NCBI GenBank assembly: GCA_029204225.1 | Contig: CM055102.1 | Span: 21,340,637-21,404,636 of the forward strand | From: Diphasiastrum complanatum | Taxonomy: Eukaryota; Streptophyta; Lycopodiopsida; Lycopodiales; Lycopodiaceae | Length of the DNA stretch: 64,000 bases | Direction of reading: 5' to 3' | Shown here: piece by piece, positions 24,431 to 35,905 of the stretch | How positions within the stretch are numbered: the stretch's first letter is position 1 | How the letters are laid out: every line of letters starts with the position of its first letter | The notes under the pieces: generated by a model | What the model saw: only the letters and a program-made list of their open reading frames with translations | Told to the model about the DNA's origin: nothing | Databases searched by the model: none | Made by a program: the position numbers and the translations under genes

Positions 24431-24889
24431 CACTGCACTTTTGGACCGCGATCTAATATTTTCTATGACAACTCTAAGTCTAATAGGAGCACAAAACAAA
24501 GAGTATATGTGTGCAGCTTGTTCTGGTATCACTAGTTAATTAATTGCATGTGTAGTATTGGCGCGGATACGGCCATCCCACCCAACCACCAGGGGATGCC
24601 GCAGGGGTGGGGTATTCGCAGTCGCAAAGGCCGGGGCTTGAATGAATTGTAGCGCAGATCCACTACAACCGTGAATTTGCATTCGTTTGTATAGTTATTG
24701 CACAGTCTGTGAAAGTATAGTCAGTCATCTTAATCTGTCGCAGCACTTTCTAATTCTTTTTCTAATCAAACAAGCTCAATTAATTTTCAGCTGAGGTAGC
24801 TTATAACCAACATCTCCACATCAATCCGTCATAAAGCATGCATGATTATTCGGAATAGAGTTTGCCAAGAACGTCTATGTCTAGTACAA
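24431..24889 (+). repeat. 5' flank of TDBD-PHD copy P2 with GC-rich core
   Basis: The block is shared, in reverse, with 37715-38170 and 51600-51957. A GC-rich core at about 24558-24680 (ggccatcccacccaaccacc, then ggggtggggtattcgc) stands out in AT-rich surroundings. A short open stretch CTFGPRSNIFYDNSKSNRS is also kept in the copy at 37933-38190, so an earlier exon may lie here. Confidence 0.55.
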
Positions 24890-25138
24890 CGATGAATGCC
24901 TATATATAAATAGGCAAGCGAAAGATGCGTACTGAAGATGAACGCGCGGTTAACAATGACAAATTATCTAACTTGCTTGCATTGATCATAAGAATGGCAG
25001 TCGTTCAGGAGAATAAAATAGTTGAATACATTCGAAGAAGAGACAAGATTATTTTGAAGGAAGGCTGCCTAACCAGAAATGGTATTATTTGTAGCTATTT
25101 CTCAAAAATATGGCAGCTCTCAAAATTTGAGTCCCATG
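24890..25138 (+). pseudogene. TDBD-PHD gene fragment, copy P2, 5' part
   Basis: Open on the plus strand through NKIVEYIRRRDKIILKEG, LTRNGIICS and IWQLSKFESH. This matches the segment of IDM1-like proteins where a Tyr-Arg-Arg-Arg stretch precedes the TDBD zinc region (Gly-Ile-x-Cys...Ser-Lys-Phe-Glu). The second of the paired cysteines is Tyr here (CSYFSK against CSCCSK at 52380). The frame is cut at 25138 by a 2.46-kb insertion and resumes at 27601. Confidence 0.72.
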
Positions 25139-25741
25139 CTAGTAACTTCAGGGACAGCTTCAAAAGACTTTGGTTCAATTCTTTACAAGCTCTACATGGT
25201 ATTTTACAGCCACCTACTATCCAACTTTATGAAAAAAACAAGCAAAAATGATGATTTTTGGTTATTTTTCAGTTTTTTCTTCACAATAAAGGGGAAATTC
25301 ATGACATGCAACTCTTTCTCTAGCACATGAAAACCAATTTCAAGAATTATATCCATCTAATTGATCTGATCTTGTTGGCTTTGTGTTCTTGCTATAAATT
25401 TTGAGCCAAAAAACATGGAAAAAACAAGCAATTCTGACCAAAACATAGCCTAGAATCATAAATCATGGAAAGAACCAGTATGCATTAAAAATTCCATCAT
25501 TAATGATCCCTAAAATGAAAGTACACTTGCTAGAAAATTCAGATCTACACAAGATTTGATCTACACAAGAAAAAACTCCAAAAAAAAAACATCACAAATT
25601 GGCTTTCTAGGGCAATTCTCTATAAAACCCCAAAATTTTTGAAAGAAATGGATCTTAGCAACATGATCCAAATTGAAATTTCGACGAAAAGTAGCACTTC
25701 TCCAAGTTCTCCAGTCTTCGTAAGCCTTGCTATGAAACCAA

Positions 25742-26181
25742 TGTAAGAGTCGCCTCCTCAAGATTCTGCTTACAAGACAAAACAATAGAGAACAATTGTT
25801 GGAGAAACCTCCCAACCAAGTAGAAGCAACAAATCAATCTCTAGAAGCTTCACCCCCAAGCCAAGGAATAGGAAGCATGAGAGTAGAGAGAGATCTTGGC
25901 AATGAATCAACCAAATGATGGTGTAGTAGGGTGAGTTTGGCCTCCTTATATAGACCCTAGAACTCCTTGTGCATGTCGTAATGCAAGGGCCTAACTCCCC
26001 TATACATAGATTCACTATGCATGGTTCCTATACATGGATTCTCTATACACAGACTGCTATTGATACTCTACACATGCATATACGGTCTCAAACCTTGTAC
26101 TAACTCCAATTAGTGTGTATGGGCCTCACAAGGATAATAGTTACTTTGGGTCACGTCCAGTATGACAAGGCATAACTAACA
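25742..26181 (-). repeat. Probable LTR, family Z, copy b, with primer-binding motif
   Basis: Starts TGTAAGAG and ends CTAACA on the plus strand. Just to its left the minus strand reads tggtttcatagc, ten of twelve bases matching the initiator-Met tRNA primer site. It is therefore best read as the 5' LTR of a minus-strand element whose inner part lies at 25139-25741 and is truncated there. Copy a is at 17446-17891. Confidence 0.6.
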
Positions 26182-27600
26182 GCAAAGGAAAACTTCATTA
26201 TTATTTCTCTGCACTGGTATAGCTATTTATAGTAGCCATAGTGTCATTTGACCACTTGTTGTCAGAAATGGTGAACTCCTGCAACTTTGCTGAGACGCGG
26301 TCAACGTGCCTTGACTCAAAGGTCGAACAATTTGCGAAGATCAAACAATTCGCGAAAGTCAAAGTGCCTCAAGGATGAACAAGTGACGAACGATTTGCGA
26401 ACCATTTGCGAAAATCAAACATGCCTCTAGGACCGCAACAACTGCCAAGCGACGCAAAATGAAAAGAAACGGAAGAAACGAAAGGAAACAAGAGAAACGA
26501 AGGGGAATCTTTCGTGCTGCCAGCTGGCAGCTCAACGGCGTGGAGTCTTAAACTTCACGCCCAGCTGAAACGGGTAGTAACAATGGAGAGTAACTGATTA
26601 GTTGATTAGCATTAACTACTCTTGTAATTCTCTGTTTAGCTATGTTGTAAACTCCACATAATGGAAATAAAATAAATTCTTCTAGATCATAATATATACT
26701 GTAGAGAGTAGAGCAGAAAAAGAAAAAGAAGAAAAACGACATAGCTGTGCATGAAAGTCTGCCAACGAGCAGAACACAGCGAAAGAGCAGAGCGCCAAGC
26801 CGCCAACGAGCGAGACAGTGACAATCTCACTCTAAAAATCAAACTGATAATTGATTGTTCTATTTTCGTGCATCTCCTTGTCTTACGTTGTCTTGACTAA
26901 ATGCAATGTATCTAGGTTAGCCAATTAGAATGGGTCCAAATCCAACCTCATCCACAAATGTGTCGTAAATCAAAGAAATCTTGAGCAGCGGAAGTGGAGC
27001 AAGTAATTAATTAGATTGGAAGTGCGTCAGTTACCACAAGAACATTCAAGATGGAAAAATCAATCAAGCACAATAGAACAATGCAGTAGTGTAGACAAAA
27101 ACTTGCACTCTGATTGATACAAAAATGAGTATTAAATGGCTTGAAATTGGGCGCAAGACAGTGGGCGCAAAAGTGCTTCAGCTGATGGATTGTTGATGAT
27201 CTCAAACTCAAAAAATTGAACTACTTACAAAATAATGTCTACAAGATGATAACTTGATCAATGCGTTGAATCCAATGTAGATCTTCCTTGATGATTGGAA
27301 GTCAGATGATCAGTACATTGAAAGTTGACATTAATCTAATCGAATTTTACAAAGACTCAAAAATATACAAGGACAAATGCAGTAATATCCAACGTCATAT
27401 TAGCAAGGGAACTAGATCGTGCCATGGCAATTTCAAAGGCAAGTGCGATTTACCGACAGTGTGTCAGAAATTTGGAGAGAGGATTGTCGCCACCAAGGTT
27501 GAATAACTATTTCAATGACCAAAACACTATGCAAAATCCACCACAAAATCCTAGAGGGATGAATGGTCCTGAACAACAAGCAGTGGTGCAAGTAATCACG
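26182..27600. other. Noncoding part of the insertion in P2
   Basis: Several small ORFs, none recognisable. 26280-26490 repeats gaaacg and caatttgcgaa phrases, echoing in reverse the TTTCG-rich stretch at 3960-4260. This may be another LTR remnant. Confidence 0.35.
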
Positions 27601-28565
27601 GCTCTCAAAATTTGAGTCCCATGTTGGTAGCAAGCTTCACCGGCCAGCAAAAAACATGTTTATCAAAGATGGGATATCCCTATCATAGTGCATTGTGGAG
27701 GCGAAGAAGATGAAAAACATATCTCTAGAAAAGACACCTCATGAGAATGAGAAGAGAATGGAGTTTAATGATGCGAAGTTGTCGATTGTTTTCATGTTTC
27801 CGTAGTGTGCCAAGAGATTCCTATAAACGAGACACATAAGGAGAAATTAACAACTGAAAGTCCTCCAGATATTAATGATGCAATTGGTGGTGTTTGTAAC
27901 GAAGAGGGAGAAATGACCGGTTGTGAACTATGTCCAGCATTATTTCACCCAGCATGTCTTCATCTGAAGGTACTATAGTTTGGTTTAATACTGCAGCTTT
28001 TTGCTTACAGACATGTATGTGCTTTTATACAGATCATATCAATATCATAATCTTTTCCCATCTTAAGTATTAAATAATGGCAGAAACACAACATTATACA
28101 AACAAAAGACTGCATAGCGCTCTGCAACTTCTCTGACTTCAGAACAAAGTTTTTAGTCTTGGAATATCTTCAAAGATAGAAATGCTCCAAATAGGACACC
28201 TCAATTTAATGTGTAAAATGTACATGTGTTTTTACTCTTTTGAAAAATCAGTGTATAAACCTTGTGCATAATTGTATAGGAAGTTCCGGAAGGCAGTTGG
28301 TACGTCTGCCCAGGTTGTGTTTGTGCTATGATTTATAGCATGGGTGAAATTGTTGGTAATGTTGGCTACAATAAAGCGACAATGTTTGAATGTCACCAAC
28401 ATGAACTTAAATGTGTGTTCAAATTATTTTGCAATCGGCAAGGAAACTATCTGCAAGAACTTAAAAGTATAAATACAAAAGATAGAGCACTTGTTTTTCT
28501 GAGAGATTGTTATTTTATGCATGGAAGAGCTCGATAAATTAGAAAAGTGTGTGGGCCATTATTCA
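27601..28565 (+). pseudogene. TDBD-PHD gene fragment, copy P2, 3' part
   Basis: Continues copy P2 after the insertion. The TDBD end reads SKLHRPAKNMFIKDG in one frame. The PHD exon ends at 27969 with CELCPALFHPACLHLK. The intron is 27970-28279 (310 bp, GT...AG). The next exon reads EVPEGSWYVCPGCVCAMIYS, completing the PHD ligands, then the second zinc region with CHQHELKCVFKLFC and RDCYFMHGRAR (open 28328-28537). Frameshifts lie in the first exon. After 28565 the sequence changes to repeat family Y, so the gene's 3' end is missing. Confidence 0.72.
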
Positions 28566-28574
28566 TGATAAAAT

Positions 28575-28873
28575 AGTTGAACTGAAGAAGTCGAAGGTAA
28601 GTGTTGCAGTTTTCGGAAAAGTGTGAAAAATGCAAACTGCGACACTTAATGTATTTTTCTGCAAACTATTCAAAAATAATGTGAATCTGCAGACTTGTTC
28701 TAAACGGTGGTAGCATTAAACAGAATGGTGGTAGCATTAAGCTTAGTGTGATATAAGCTGTGAAGTAACAACTTGATCCATATAGCTTCTTTTGAATCTT
28801 GGCATACTACGAAAGAAAGTAGTCATTTGGTATGCTCATTGACTTGTTGTTATGTCTACTAGTTGTCTATGTG
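28575..28873 (-). repeat. LTR-Y and RNase H remnants beside the copia insertion
   Basis: 28575-28720 matches 48630-48770 and, in reverse, 24280-24400 (family Y). 28745-28873 is the reverse complement of the copia RNase H region at 23640-23785. Compared with 23.7-24.25 kb, the piece joining RNase H to the LTR (about 460 bp) is missing, and the copy at 48.7-48.9 kb lacks the same piece. Confidence 0.6.
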
Positions 28874-28878
28874 GTGAG
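28874..28878 (+). other. Target-site duplication, left (gtgag)
   Basis: The pentamer gtgag directly precedes the 5' LTR and recurs at 35045-35049 after the 3' LTR. The unoccupied form is seen in a related unit at 23625-23644. Confidence 0.92.
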
Positions 28879-29560
28879 TGTTAAAAATTCACAATTCTAG
28901 CTTGACTAGTTTTGGTCATATGACTTGTAAATAGTTAGATGGTCATGATGTGGCTTGTCACACGTGCCAAATAGCATAGGATTCCATTCATAAGGATGTT
29001 CTCAAGTAGACCTAAGTGTTAGAACCTTTGGAATGAGTCCAAATTATGCTTAGATACAAGGGAGAAAAAATAGGAGCTATTTTTGGTAATTTTTGCATTG
29101 TTGAGGGATCTCCAAGATTCCAACCCTAACTTGGTAGGGATGAAAGATCCACCAAAATTAGCATTAGGGATAGGTTTAGGGCTACTCATACCTGCCCAAA
29201 ACCGTGATGGATCATGTATATATAGGTGATGATATCTCACCAAAATCAATCAAGCAATTTCATGATTTTTCTCTCATAATGGTGCAATTGCTCTCTATGT
29301 TCATAATTGTTTGAGTACTTGTGATTACTAATGATTATAGGATTGAATGTAGGTCTGGTGTACAGTACTCAGACTGTGGGAGGCCGTACTTTCACACGTG
29401 TGAAGCCTTCTTCAAGGATTTGGGCCATTTAGTGAGGTTCAAGCATAGATTTTTGATGGATTTTGATGGTTCAACTTGTGCTAATCTTATGAAATCATAA
29501 TCTATTGTTTCCCTCATCATTTCAAGTGTTTTAGGATCCTTATTTGCTGTAATTTTTACA
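28879..29560 (+). repeat. 5' LTR of copia copy 2
   Basis: 682 bp, TG...CA ends. A TATA box (tatatata, 29217-29224) lies 338 bp from its start at the same place as in the other three LTRs of the family, so transcription likely begins shortly after it. The 76-codon antisense ORF here recurs in all four LTRs because the LTRs are nearly identical; it is not evidence of a gene. Confidence 0.96.
29217..29224 (+). promoter_or_regulatory. LTR TATA box
   Basis: tatatata in the 5' LTR in the direction of the element's genes. Corresponding sites are 34701-34708 in the 3' LTR and, on the minus strand, 46307-46314 in the other full-length copy. Confidence 0.65.
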
Positions 29561-29573
29561 TGGTATCAGAGCC
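29561..29573 (+). promoter_or_regulatory. Primer-binding site (initiator Met tRNA)
   Basis: tggtatcagagcc begins at the first base after the 5' LTR and matches the usual copia site complementary to the 3' end of initiator methionine tRNA. Confidence 0.9.
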
Positions 29574-30371
29574 TAAAGGCTGAAATGAGCTAAATCCTTG
29601 GTTTTCATTCAATTTGATCACAATTTTTGATCTAAATCTTGTGTAGATTGGATCTTAGCATCTAGTATTGATTCTAGAACTCAAAGTGAGTCAAATACAT
29701 TGGAGATTGGTGTTGTGTGACTTCATTTGCAGGTATTTAGGTGTCTAAAACCAGAGGCAAAGTTGAATTCAATTCACATTACCAAGATAGCAAGTTTTGC
29801 TTGCTCCAAGCATTGATTTCTAAGCGAGTTTTGGAGGTGATTTCATAGAGAAGGCTTTCTAGCATTCAAGGAGAGGGAAGATCAGAGTTTTGGGGACTCT
29901 TCAAGGCTGTTCTAAGGTGTAGTAGACACCTCCTAAAGTGATTTAGGTTCAGTCCAACCATTGCTTGACTTATGCACCAAATTAGATCAATTTTTCATCA
30001 ATTTTGATCATTTTTTGCTTGTGATTGGATAGTAGATTGTGTTGCATCTTCATTAAGTTAAATTTAGATCTTTTACAAGTGATTCTGGAAGTATATTAGG
30101 TTGCTGAAATTCACTCTTGATCAGATCATTTGGAAGCTTTAATGTTCTTTATAGAAAGAGGGGCAATTCTACTAGTATTGTCTACTTCAATCAAGCAAGT
30201 GCATTGTTTCTAGTATTCTATGATTTGATTTTGTTAGAGATCATTCTTAGATCTTTATAGGAAGTCTATTACTGATCTTTTCAGGTCCCTAAGAAGTGGG
30301 ATAAGGTAGACCTTCAATCAAATCAATAGAAGTAACCTTCATTTGTGTCAAGTCCTTGATTAGGAGACTAG

Positions 30372-33300
30372 ATGGCATCTATAAATGCATATCTTTTGGA
30401 TACTAATGAAAGGCTCAACAAAACTAACTATTCCATATGGAAAGTTAGAATGGAATCTATCATGATCATGCAAGATCTGATGGAAATTGTAAATGGTAAG
30501 GAGGGTGAACCTATTCATCCTCAAGAAAAAGCCAAATACATCAAGAGGTGCAATGTTGCACTACATTGCATAAAAATGAATGTTGCAAATGAACTCTTAA
30601 GAGAGGTAGGAGATTGCACTTCAGCTCAAGATGCTTGGGAGACTTTGCAAAAGGTCTATGAATCCAAGAACCAAACTAGAATGTTAGCTTTGAAGAATCA
30701 AATCTATAGAAGCTATCAAAAGAAAGGAGAGAGTGCACATACTTTTGTCCTAAGAGTAAAGGAATTGAACAAAGAGCTAGCCTTTATAGGTGACCCTATC
30801 AAGGATTAAGAGCTTGTTCAACTCATATTGAATGGACTAAGCTTTGAATTTGACAATTTGGTTCAGGGATATGCAATTATGGGTAAGCTACCCATACTTG
30901 AAGAACTCCAAGGCACACTCATGGCCAAGGAATCAAGAAGGAGCCAAATGCAAGAGAGGATGGATAGGCTTTCCATCCAAGGTGAAGATGACCAATCTCT
31001 CTTCACCAAAGGCAAAGGCAAGTCCAAAGGCAAAGGATCAACATTCAAGAAGTCTACAAAGCTTGAGGATCAAGAAGGACCCCCAAAGGCATCTCCGTCA
31101 ACCACCAAAGTCAAGAAGGACAAATCAAAGGTGAAGTGCTACTATTGTAGCAAGATGGGGCATTATGCCTCGGAATGCTTCAAGAGGAAGCAAGATCAAA
31201 GCCAAGCCAACATGAGCAAAGAGGAGGAGGAGGAGAGTTCACATGAGGACTCTCTCATGATGTCCATATTTTCTTCAACAAGTTTCAAAGGAGAAGATCC
31301 TTGGTGGATTGACTCGGGTGCTAGTTCACACATGACTAGTAAAAGGGAGTTTTTCTCTTCTCTCTTATCTTATGATGGACCTATAAAGTCTATCTATACA
31401 GCAAATGATGAAGCTTGTAAGATTGAAGGAGTTGGTAGCATTCCCCTTTGCTTAGGATCTTCCAAAAAGATCAACATAGAAGGTGTTTTGTACATTCCTA
31501 CAATAACAAAGAATCTACTAAGTGTTGGCCAAATGGTAGACAATGGTTTCAATGTTGACTTTGTTTCAAATGAATGTTTCATCAAGAAGAAGGGTAAGAT
31601 AGTGGCTAAGGGCACTAGACTTGGCAAACTATATAAGCTGGATGCATTTGTGGATACTAATGTTGTCATGTTGGCCGAGAAGAGCAAGATATCTACCTTT
31701 ACTTTATGGCACAAAAGACTTGGACATGTCAACTCGGGTTCCATGGAGGCTATGATCAAGGAGGAGTATGCTTTAGGCCTACCAAGGTCTATTGGGAAGG
31801 AAGACAAGGTTTGTGAAGCTTGTGCCTTATCCAAGGCACATAAGAAGGTGTTTCCTAACTCCATCACAAAGTCATCTCATCCTCTTGAACTCATACACTC
31901 GGATGTGCACATTGCTAGCACCAAATCTAATGGAGGTTCATCCATGTTTTTAACCTTCATTGATGACTACTCAAGATATTGTTGGGTGTTCTTACTTTCC
32001 TTCAAGTCTCAAGTATTTGATACTTTTGTAAAGTTCAAGTTGTTTGTGGAAAAGCATCATAATCATAGCATCAAGATTCTTAGAAGTGACAATGGTGGAG
32101 AATTCATCTCCAATGAGTTCAAGGCCTTTTGTGAGGAGGAAGGGATCAAGAAAGAGACTTCTTGTCCTTACACTCCTCAACAAAATGGAGTTGCTGAAAG
32201 AAGGAATAGAACATTATGTGAATGTTCTAAGGCTTTAAGATTAGATGCTTGTTTGCCCAAATCCTTTTGGGGTGAGTCTCTTGTATGTGCAAACTACTTG
32301 ATGAATAGGGTGTCTTGCAAAGCAATTGAAGGCAAAACTCCTTATGAGATGTTGTATGGAAAGAAACCCAATCTTAATCACTTGAAAGTTTTTGGGTGTA
32401 TATGTTATGTGCATGTGCCATTGGAAACAAGAACCAAGGAGGATCCATCTTCCACAAGAGGGATCATCCTTGGATATGCAAGCTCAAGCAAGGGCTACAA
32501 AGTCTATCTCCCATCCTTGAACAAATTTGTTGTTTCAAGGGATGTCATCTTTGATGAACATCATATGCATATGCCTGAAGAAGGCTCAAGTGCTCCAACA
32601 ATCAAGAAGAAGATGGCCGAGGAGCAAGATCTTGGTTTTGAGGAGGAGCTCATGGAGGAGCAAGCACCAAACCCATCTATCACACCAAGGAGATCTTCAA
32701 GGGCAAAAGTGGAGCCATCAAGGCTCACATATCAAGGCAAAGGACAGCAAGTTGAGGGTATCTCATCCACTTCTTATGCTTTATCTAGTTTTGAAGAACC
32801 GTCTAATGTTGAAGATGCATTGAACTCCAAAGAATGGTATAAAGCTATGTTGGATGAGTATGATGCCTTGATTGAGAATGAAACTTGGTTGCTTGTTGAG
32901 AGACCTCAAAGGAATGTAATAGGATGCAAGTGGGTCTTCAAGCTTAAGTTGAATGCAAATGGGAGTGTTAACAAACATAAAGCAAGATTAGTTGCAAAAG
33001 GTTATGCTCAAGAGAGAGGGATAGACTATGAGGAAACTTTTGCACCCATGGCCAAGATGGTCACAATAAGACTAATCATTGCACTTGCATCACATTTTGG
33101 ATGGATTCTATGTCAAATGGATGTCTCTAATGCTTTCTTGAATGGTTTTTTGGAAGAGGATATCTATATGGAGCAGCCACAAGGGTTCATCAAGCATGGA
33201 ATGGAGAACAAAGTATGCCATCTCCAAAGAAGCATCTATGGCTTGAAGCAAGCCTCGAGATCTTGGAATTCAAGACTACATTGCTATCTTATTTCACTTT

Positions 33301-34348
33301 CTTTTGTTCAAAGTGAATATGATCCCACTCTCCCACTCTTTACATTAAGTTTGATGATGTTGGTATTGTACTTTTACTCATTTATGTAGATGACATCATC
33401 ATTAGTGGAAATAGTGTTGATGGTATTGAAAAAATCAAGATAGATCTATCCTTAGAGTTCAAGATGGTAGATCTAGGGTGTCTTCACTTCATCTTAGGCA
33501 TAGAAGTACTTAGAGGGTCTGATTTTTTCGTTATAAGTCAAGTAAACTATGCTCAAAGTCTTTTGAAGAAGTTTAAGATGGAAGTATGCAAAAGTGTTGA
33601 CACACCAATGGAGCAAGATGTAAAAGTGCCAAATGAAGATGATGAAAGATCCTTCATGGACATCACTTTGTTTAGGCAACTTATAGGTTCCTTAATGTGG
33701 ATCACTATAACTAGACCAGATCTTAGCTTTAGTGTATGTAGGTTGAGCCAATCCATGCAAAAGCCATTGAATATCCATTGGAAAAAGGCTAAGAGGATTC
33801 TAAGATACATCTCGGGTACATTGGATTTTGGGATTCTATATAGAGGAGATGTGATTAACCTTCATGCATTTAGTGATTCAGATTTTGCAGGAGACAAGAG
33901 GGATAGGAAATCAACAAGTGCATATTCAACTTTCATAGGAGAAGGTGTGGTTTCATGGCTTTCAAAAAAGCAAGAAACTATATCTCTATCTTCAACCGAG
34001 GCCGAGTACAAAGCTTTGACAACCACTACAAAGGAGGTACTTTGGATCAAGAGATTATTGGTGGAACTAAAGATCATGGATTCAGAGGAGGCACCAATCA
34101 TCTACAATGACAATATATCAGCCCAACACCTTGCATCTAACCCAATCTTCCATGCAAGATCTAAGCACATTGAGATATGCCATCACTTTGTGAGAGAAAT
34201 GGTGCAAGCCAAGGAGATTGCTTTGGAGCATGTTCCAAGCAATGAATGTGTAGCTGATCTACTTACTAAACCACTTCAAAAGACACCTTTTATGAAGTTC
34301 AGATCATCACTTGGAGTGATTAGTAAAGCAATGATTGAACCAAGCTAG
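30372..34348 (+). pseudogene. Copia Gag-Pol polyprotein of copy 2, broken twice
   Basis: The polyprotein gene starts MASINAYLLDTNERLNKTNY. Codon 146, GAA in the sister copy, is TAA here (30807-30809), so Gag stops early. The frame is open again from 30828 through the zinc knuckle (CYYCSKMGHYASEC), protease (WWIDSGASSHM), integrase (Asp511, Asp573, Glu609, with 35 residues between the last two) and most of RT, then shifts at about 33330, where an 8-bp duplication lies. The rest, with YVDD at 33383-33394 and RNase H to the stop at 34346-34348, continues in another frame (33464-34348 open). Protease and integrase active-site residues are intact, but the chain cannot be made as one protein. Confidence 0.95.
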
Positions 34349-34362
34349 ATAGTGAGGAGGAG

Positions 34363-35044
34363 TGTTAAAAATTCACAATTCTAGCTTGACTAGTTTTGGT
34401 CATATGACTTGTAAATAGTTAGATGGTCATGATGTGGCTTGTCACACGTGCCAAATAGCACAGGATTCCATTCATAAGGATGTTCTCAAGTAGACCTAAG
34501 TGTTAGAACCTTTGGAATGAGTCCAAATTATGCTTAGATACAAGGGAGAAAAAATAGGAGCTATTTTTGGTAATTTTTGCATTGTTGAGGGATCTCCAAG
34601 ATTCCAACCCTAACTTGGTAGGGATGAAAGATCCACCAAAATTATCATTAGGGATAGGTTTAGGGCTACTCATACCTGCCCAAAACCGTGATGGATCATG
34701 TATATATAGGTGATGATATCTCACCAAAATCAATCAAGCAATTTCATGATTTTTCTCTCATAATGGTGCAATTGCTCTCTATGTTCATAATTGTTTGAGT
34801 ACTTGTGATTACTAATGATTATAGGATTGAATGTAGGTCTGGTGTACAGTACTCAGACTGTGGGAGGCCGTACTTTCACACGTGTGAAGCCTTCTTCAAG
34901 GATTTGGGCCATTTAGTGAGGTTCAAGCATAGATTTTTGATGGATTTTGATGGTTCAACTTGTGCTAATCTAATGAAATCATAATCTATTGTTTCCCTCA
35001 TCATTTCAAGTGTTTTAGGATCCTTATTTGCTGTAATTTTTACA
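34363..35044 (+). repeat. 3' LTR of copia copy 2
   Basis: 682 bp, differing from the 5' LTR at three places I can see (agcacagg for agcatagg, attatcatt for attagcatt, atctaatg for atcttatg). It is followed by the target duplication gtgag at 35045-35049. Confidence 0.96.
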
Positions 35045-35049
35045 GTGAG

Positions 35050-35905
35050 GGTATAGTCTTATGTGGTAGTAAGATTTCCTCAGGCTGAGTGAGCCTCAGT
35101 CGCTCATTTAAGTCAGCTTTACATGTATGTGTTTGTCAGTGTCTGATAGGATGTCAACCTAGCTAGATGGAGGATGCAAGTCTCATGGTGGAAGTGGGAT
35201 TTCCTTAGTTTGAGTCATGTCGCTCATGTGGTCCACTTTGTGTCTTGTGTGCAAGTGGAATGGGGACAAGTCAGTTGGTCGAGAGTGTGATAGACTCTCT
35301 AATTGAGCATTGTGTTTGCATGATACTTTGTGGGTCAAACCTGGTGGTTTGTTGATGTACTTGAGTGTGAGTCAAGTACAAAGTAGCAAGAATATGCATA
35401 ACATTTTTTGGACATTCCATATGTTGCTACAATTTAAATCGCTTTACTTCTATCACATTTGAGCTTAAAGGAGAGACTTGAAAAACATGTTCAATCTAAT
35501 TCAGTTGTATAAGCTTCAAATGTGATATTGTAATAAATGTATGGTTAATCAGTTTTATTGTATTTAGTTGTCTTCGGAACTTGATCGGCCAATTGACATA
35601 TTATCAGTCGGGCTCTTGTCTTGTAGCTGGCTGCTTGGGTTAGCCGAGTAGCCACATTGGTAGGAAATTAGCCTGTATAGTGGATTTTGGTTTCATTATG
35701 CTATACTTGAGGGCATGTGTTGGGTTTGTCAGTTATATAGGCCATATTGGACCTTATTCTAGTTTGGCAGGTATAAGGCCAATTTTAAGACACATATCCT
35801 TTCATGCAGTTGGGGTGTTTTTTATATGTTTAGATATCTTTTGTAATAAACTTAACTTTTGCTTTGCCATCAATGTGAGGAGTGGCTATGGTGATTGATT
35901 GATGT
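35050..35905 (+). repeat. Repeat family X, copy 2
   Basis: Continues the composite unit interrupted by copia copy 2. It matches 48915-49780 closely in the same orientation and 22790-23640 and 52980-53880 in reverse. Near 35465 the purine-rich run aaaggagagacttg could be an old polypurine tract in front of an LTR. No gene. Confidence 0.65.

Larger units (their letters stand above)
25139..27600. mobile_element. 2.46-kb insertion splitting copy P2
   Basis: The insertion is bounded by an exact 23-bp direct repeat of target sequence (25116-25138 and 27601-27623), while other copies (for example 38716-38738) have it once. Inside are an LTR of family Z (25742-26181), a stretch at 25145-25242 whose reverse complement occurs at 40150-40250, and 26.2-27.6 kb of noncoding sequence with a TATA-like element read on the minus strand near 26225. 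No transposase or polyprotein is seen. The direct repeats may be a long target duplication or a repair product. Confidence 0.6.
28879..35044 (+). mobile_element. Full-length young Ty1/copia element, copy 2
   Basis: 6166 bp with two 682-bp LTRs (28879-29560 and 34363-35044) that start TGTTAAAAATTC and end AATTTTTACA. The target duplication is gtgag. A primer-binding site abuts the 5' LTR and a purine tract (agtgaggaggag, 34351-34362) abuts the 3' LTR. I see three differences between the LTRs by eye, so the insertion is recent. The coding part matches the copy at 40496-46652 almost throughout but is broken by a nonsense codon and an 8-bp duplication. It sits inside the TDBD-PHD composite repeat. 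Confidence 0.97.

Noticed and set aside
24558-24680. GC-rich block as a tRNA gene or tRNA-derived SINE
   Set aside because: Only a weak box-B-like string was found, no box A at the right spacing and no cloverleaf. Kept only as a conserved block.
17446-26181. Calling the whole interval one intact LTR retrotransposon
   Set aside because: Inner sequence holds unrelated fragments in both orientations, no matching polyprotein and no confirmed target duplication.
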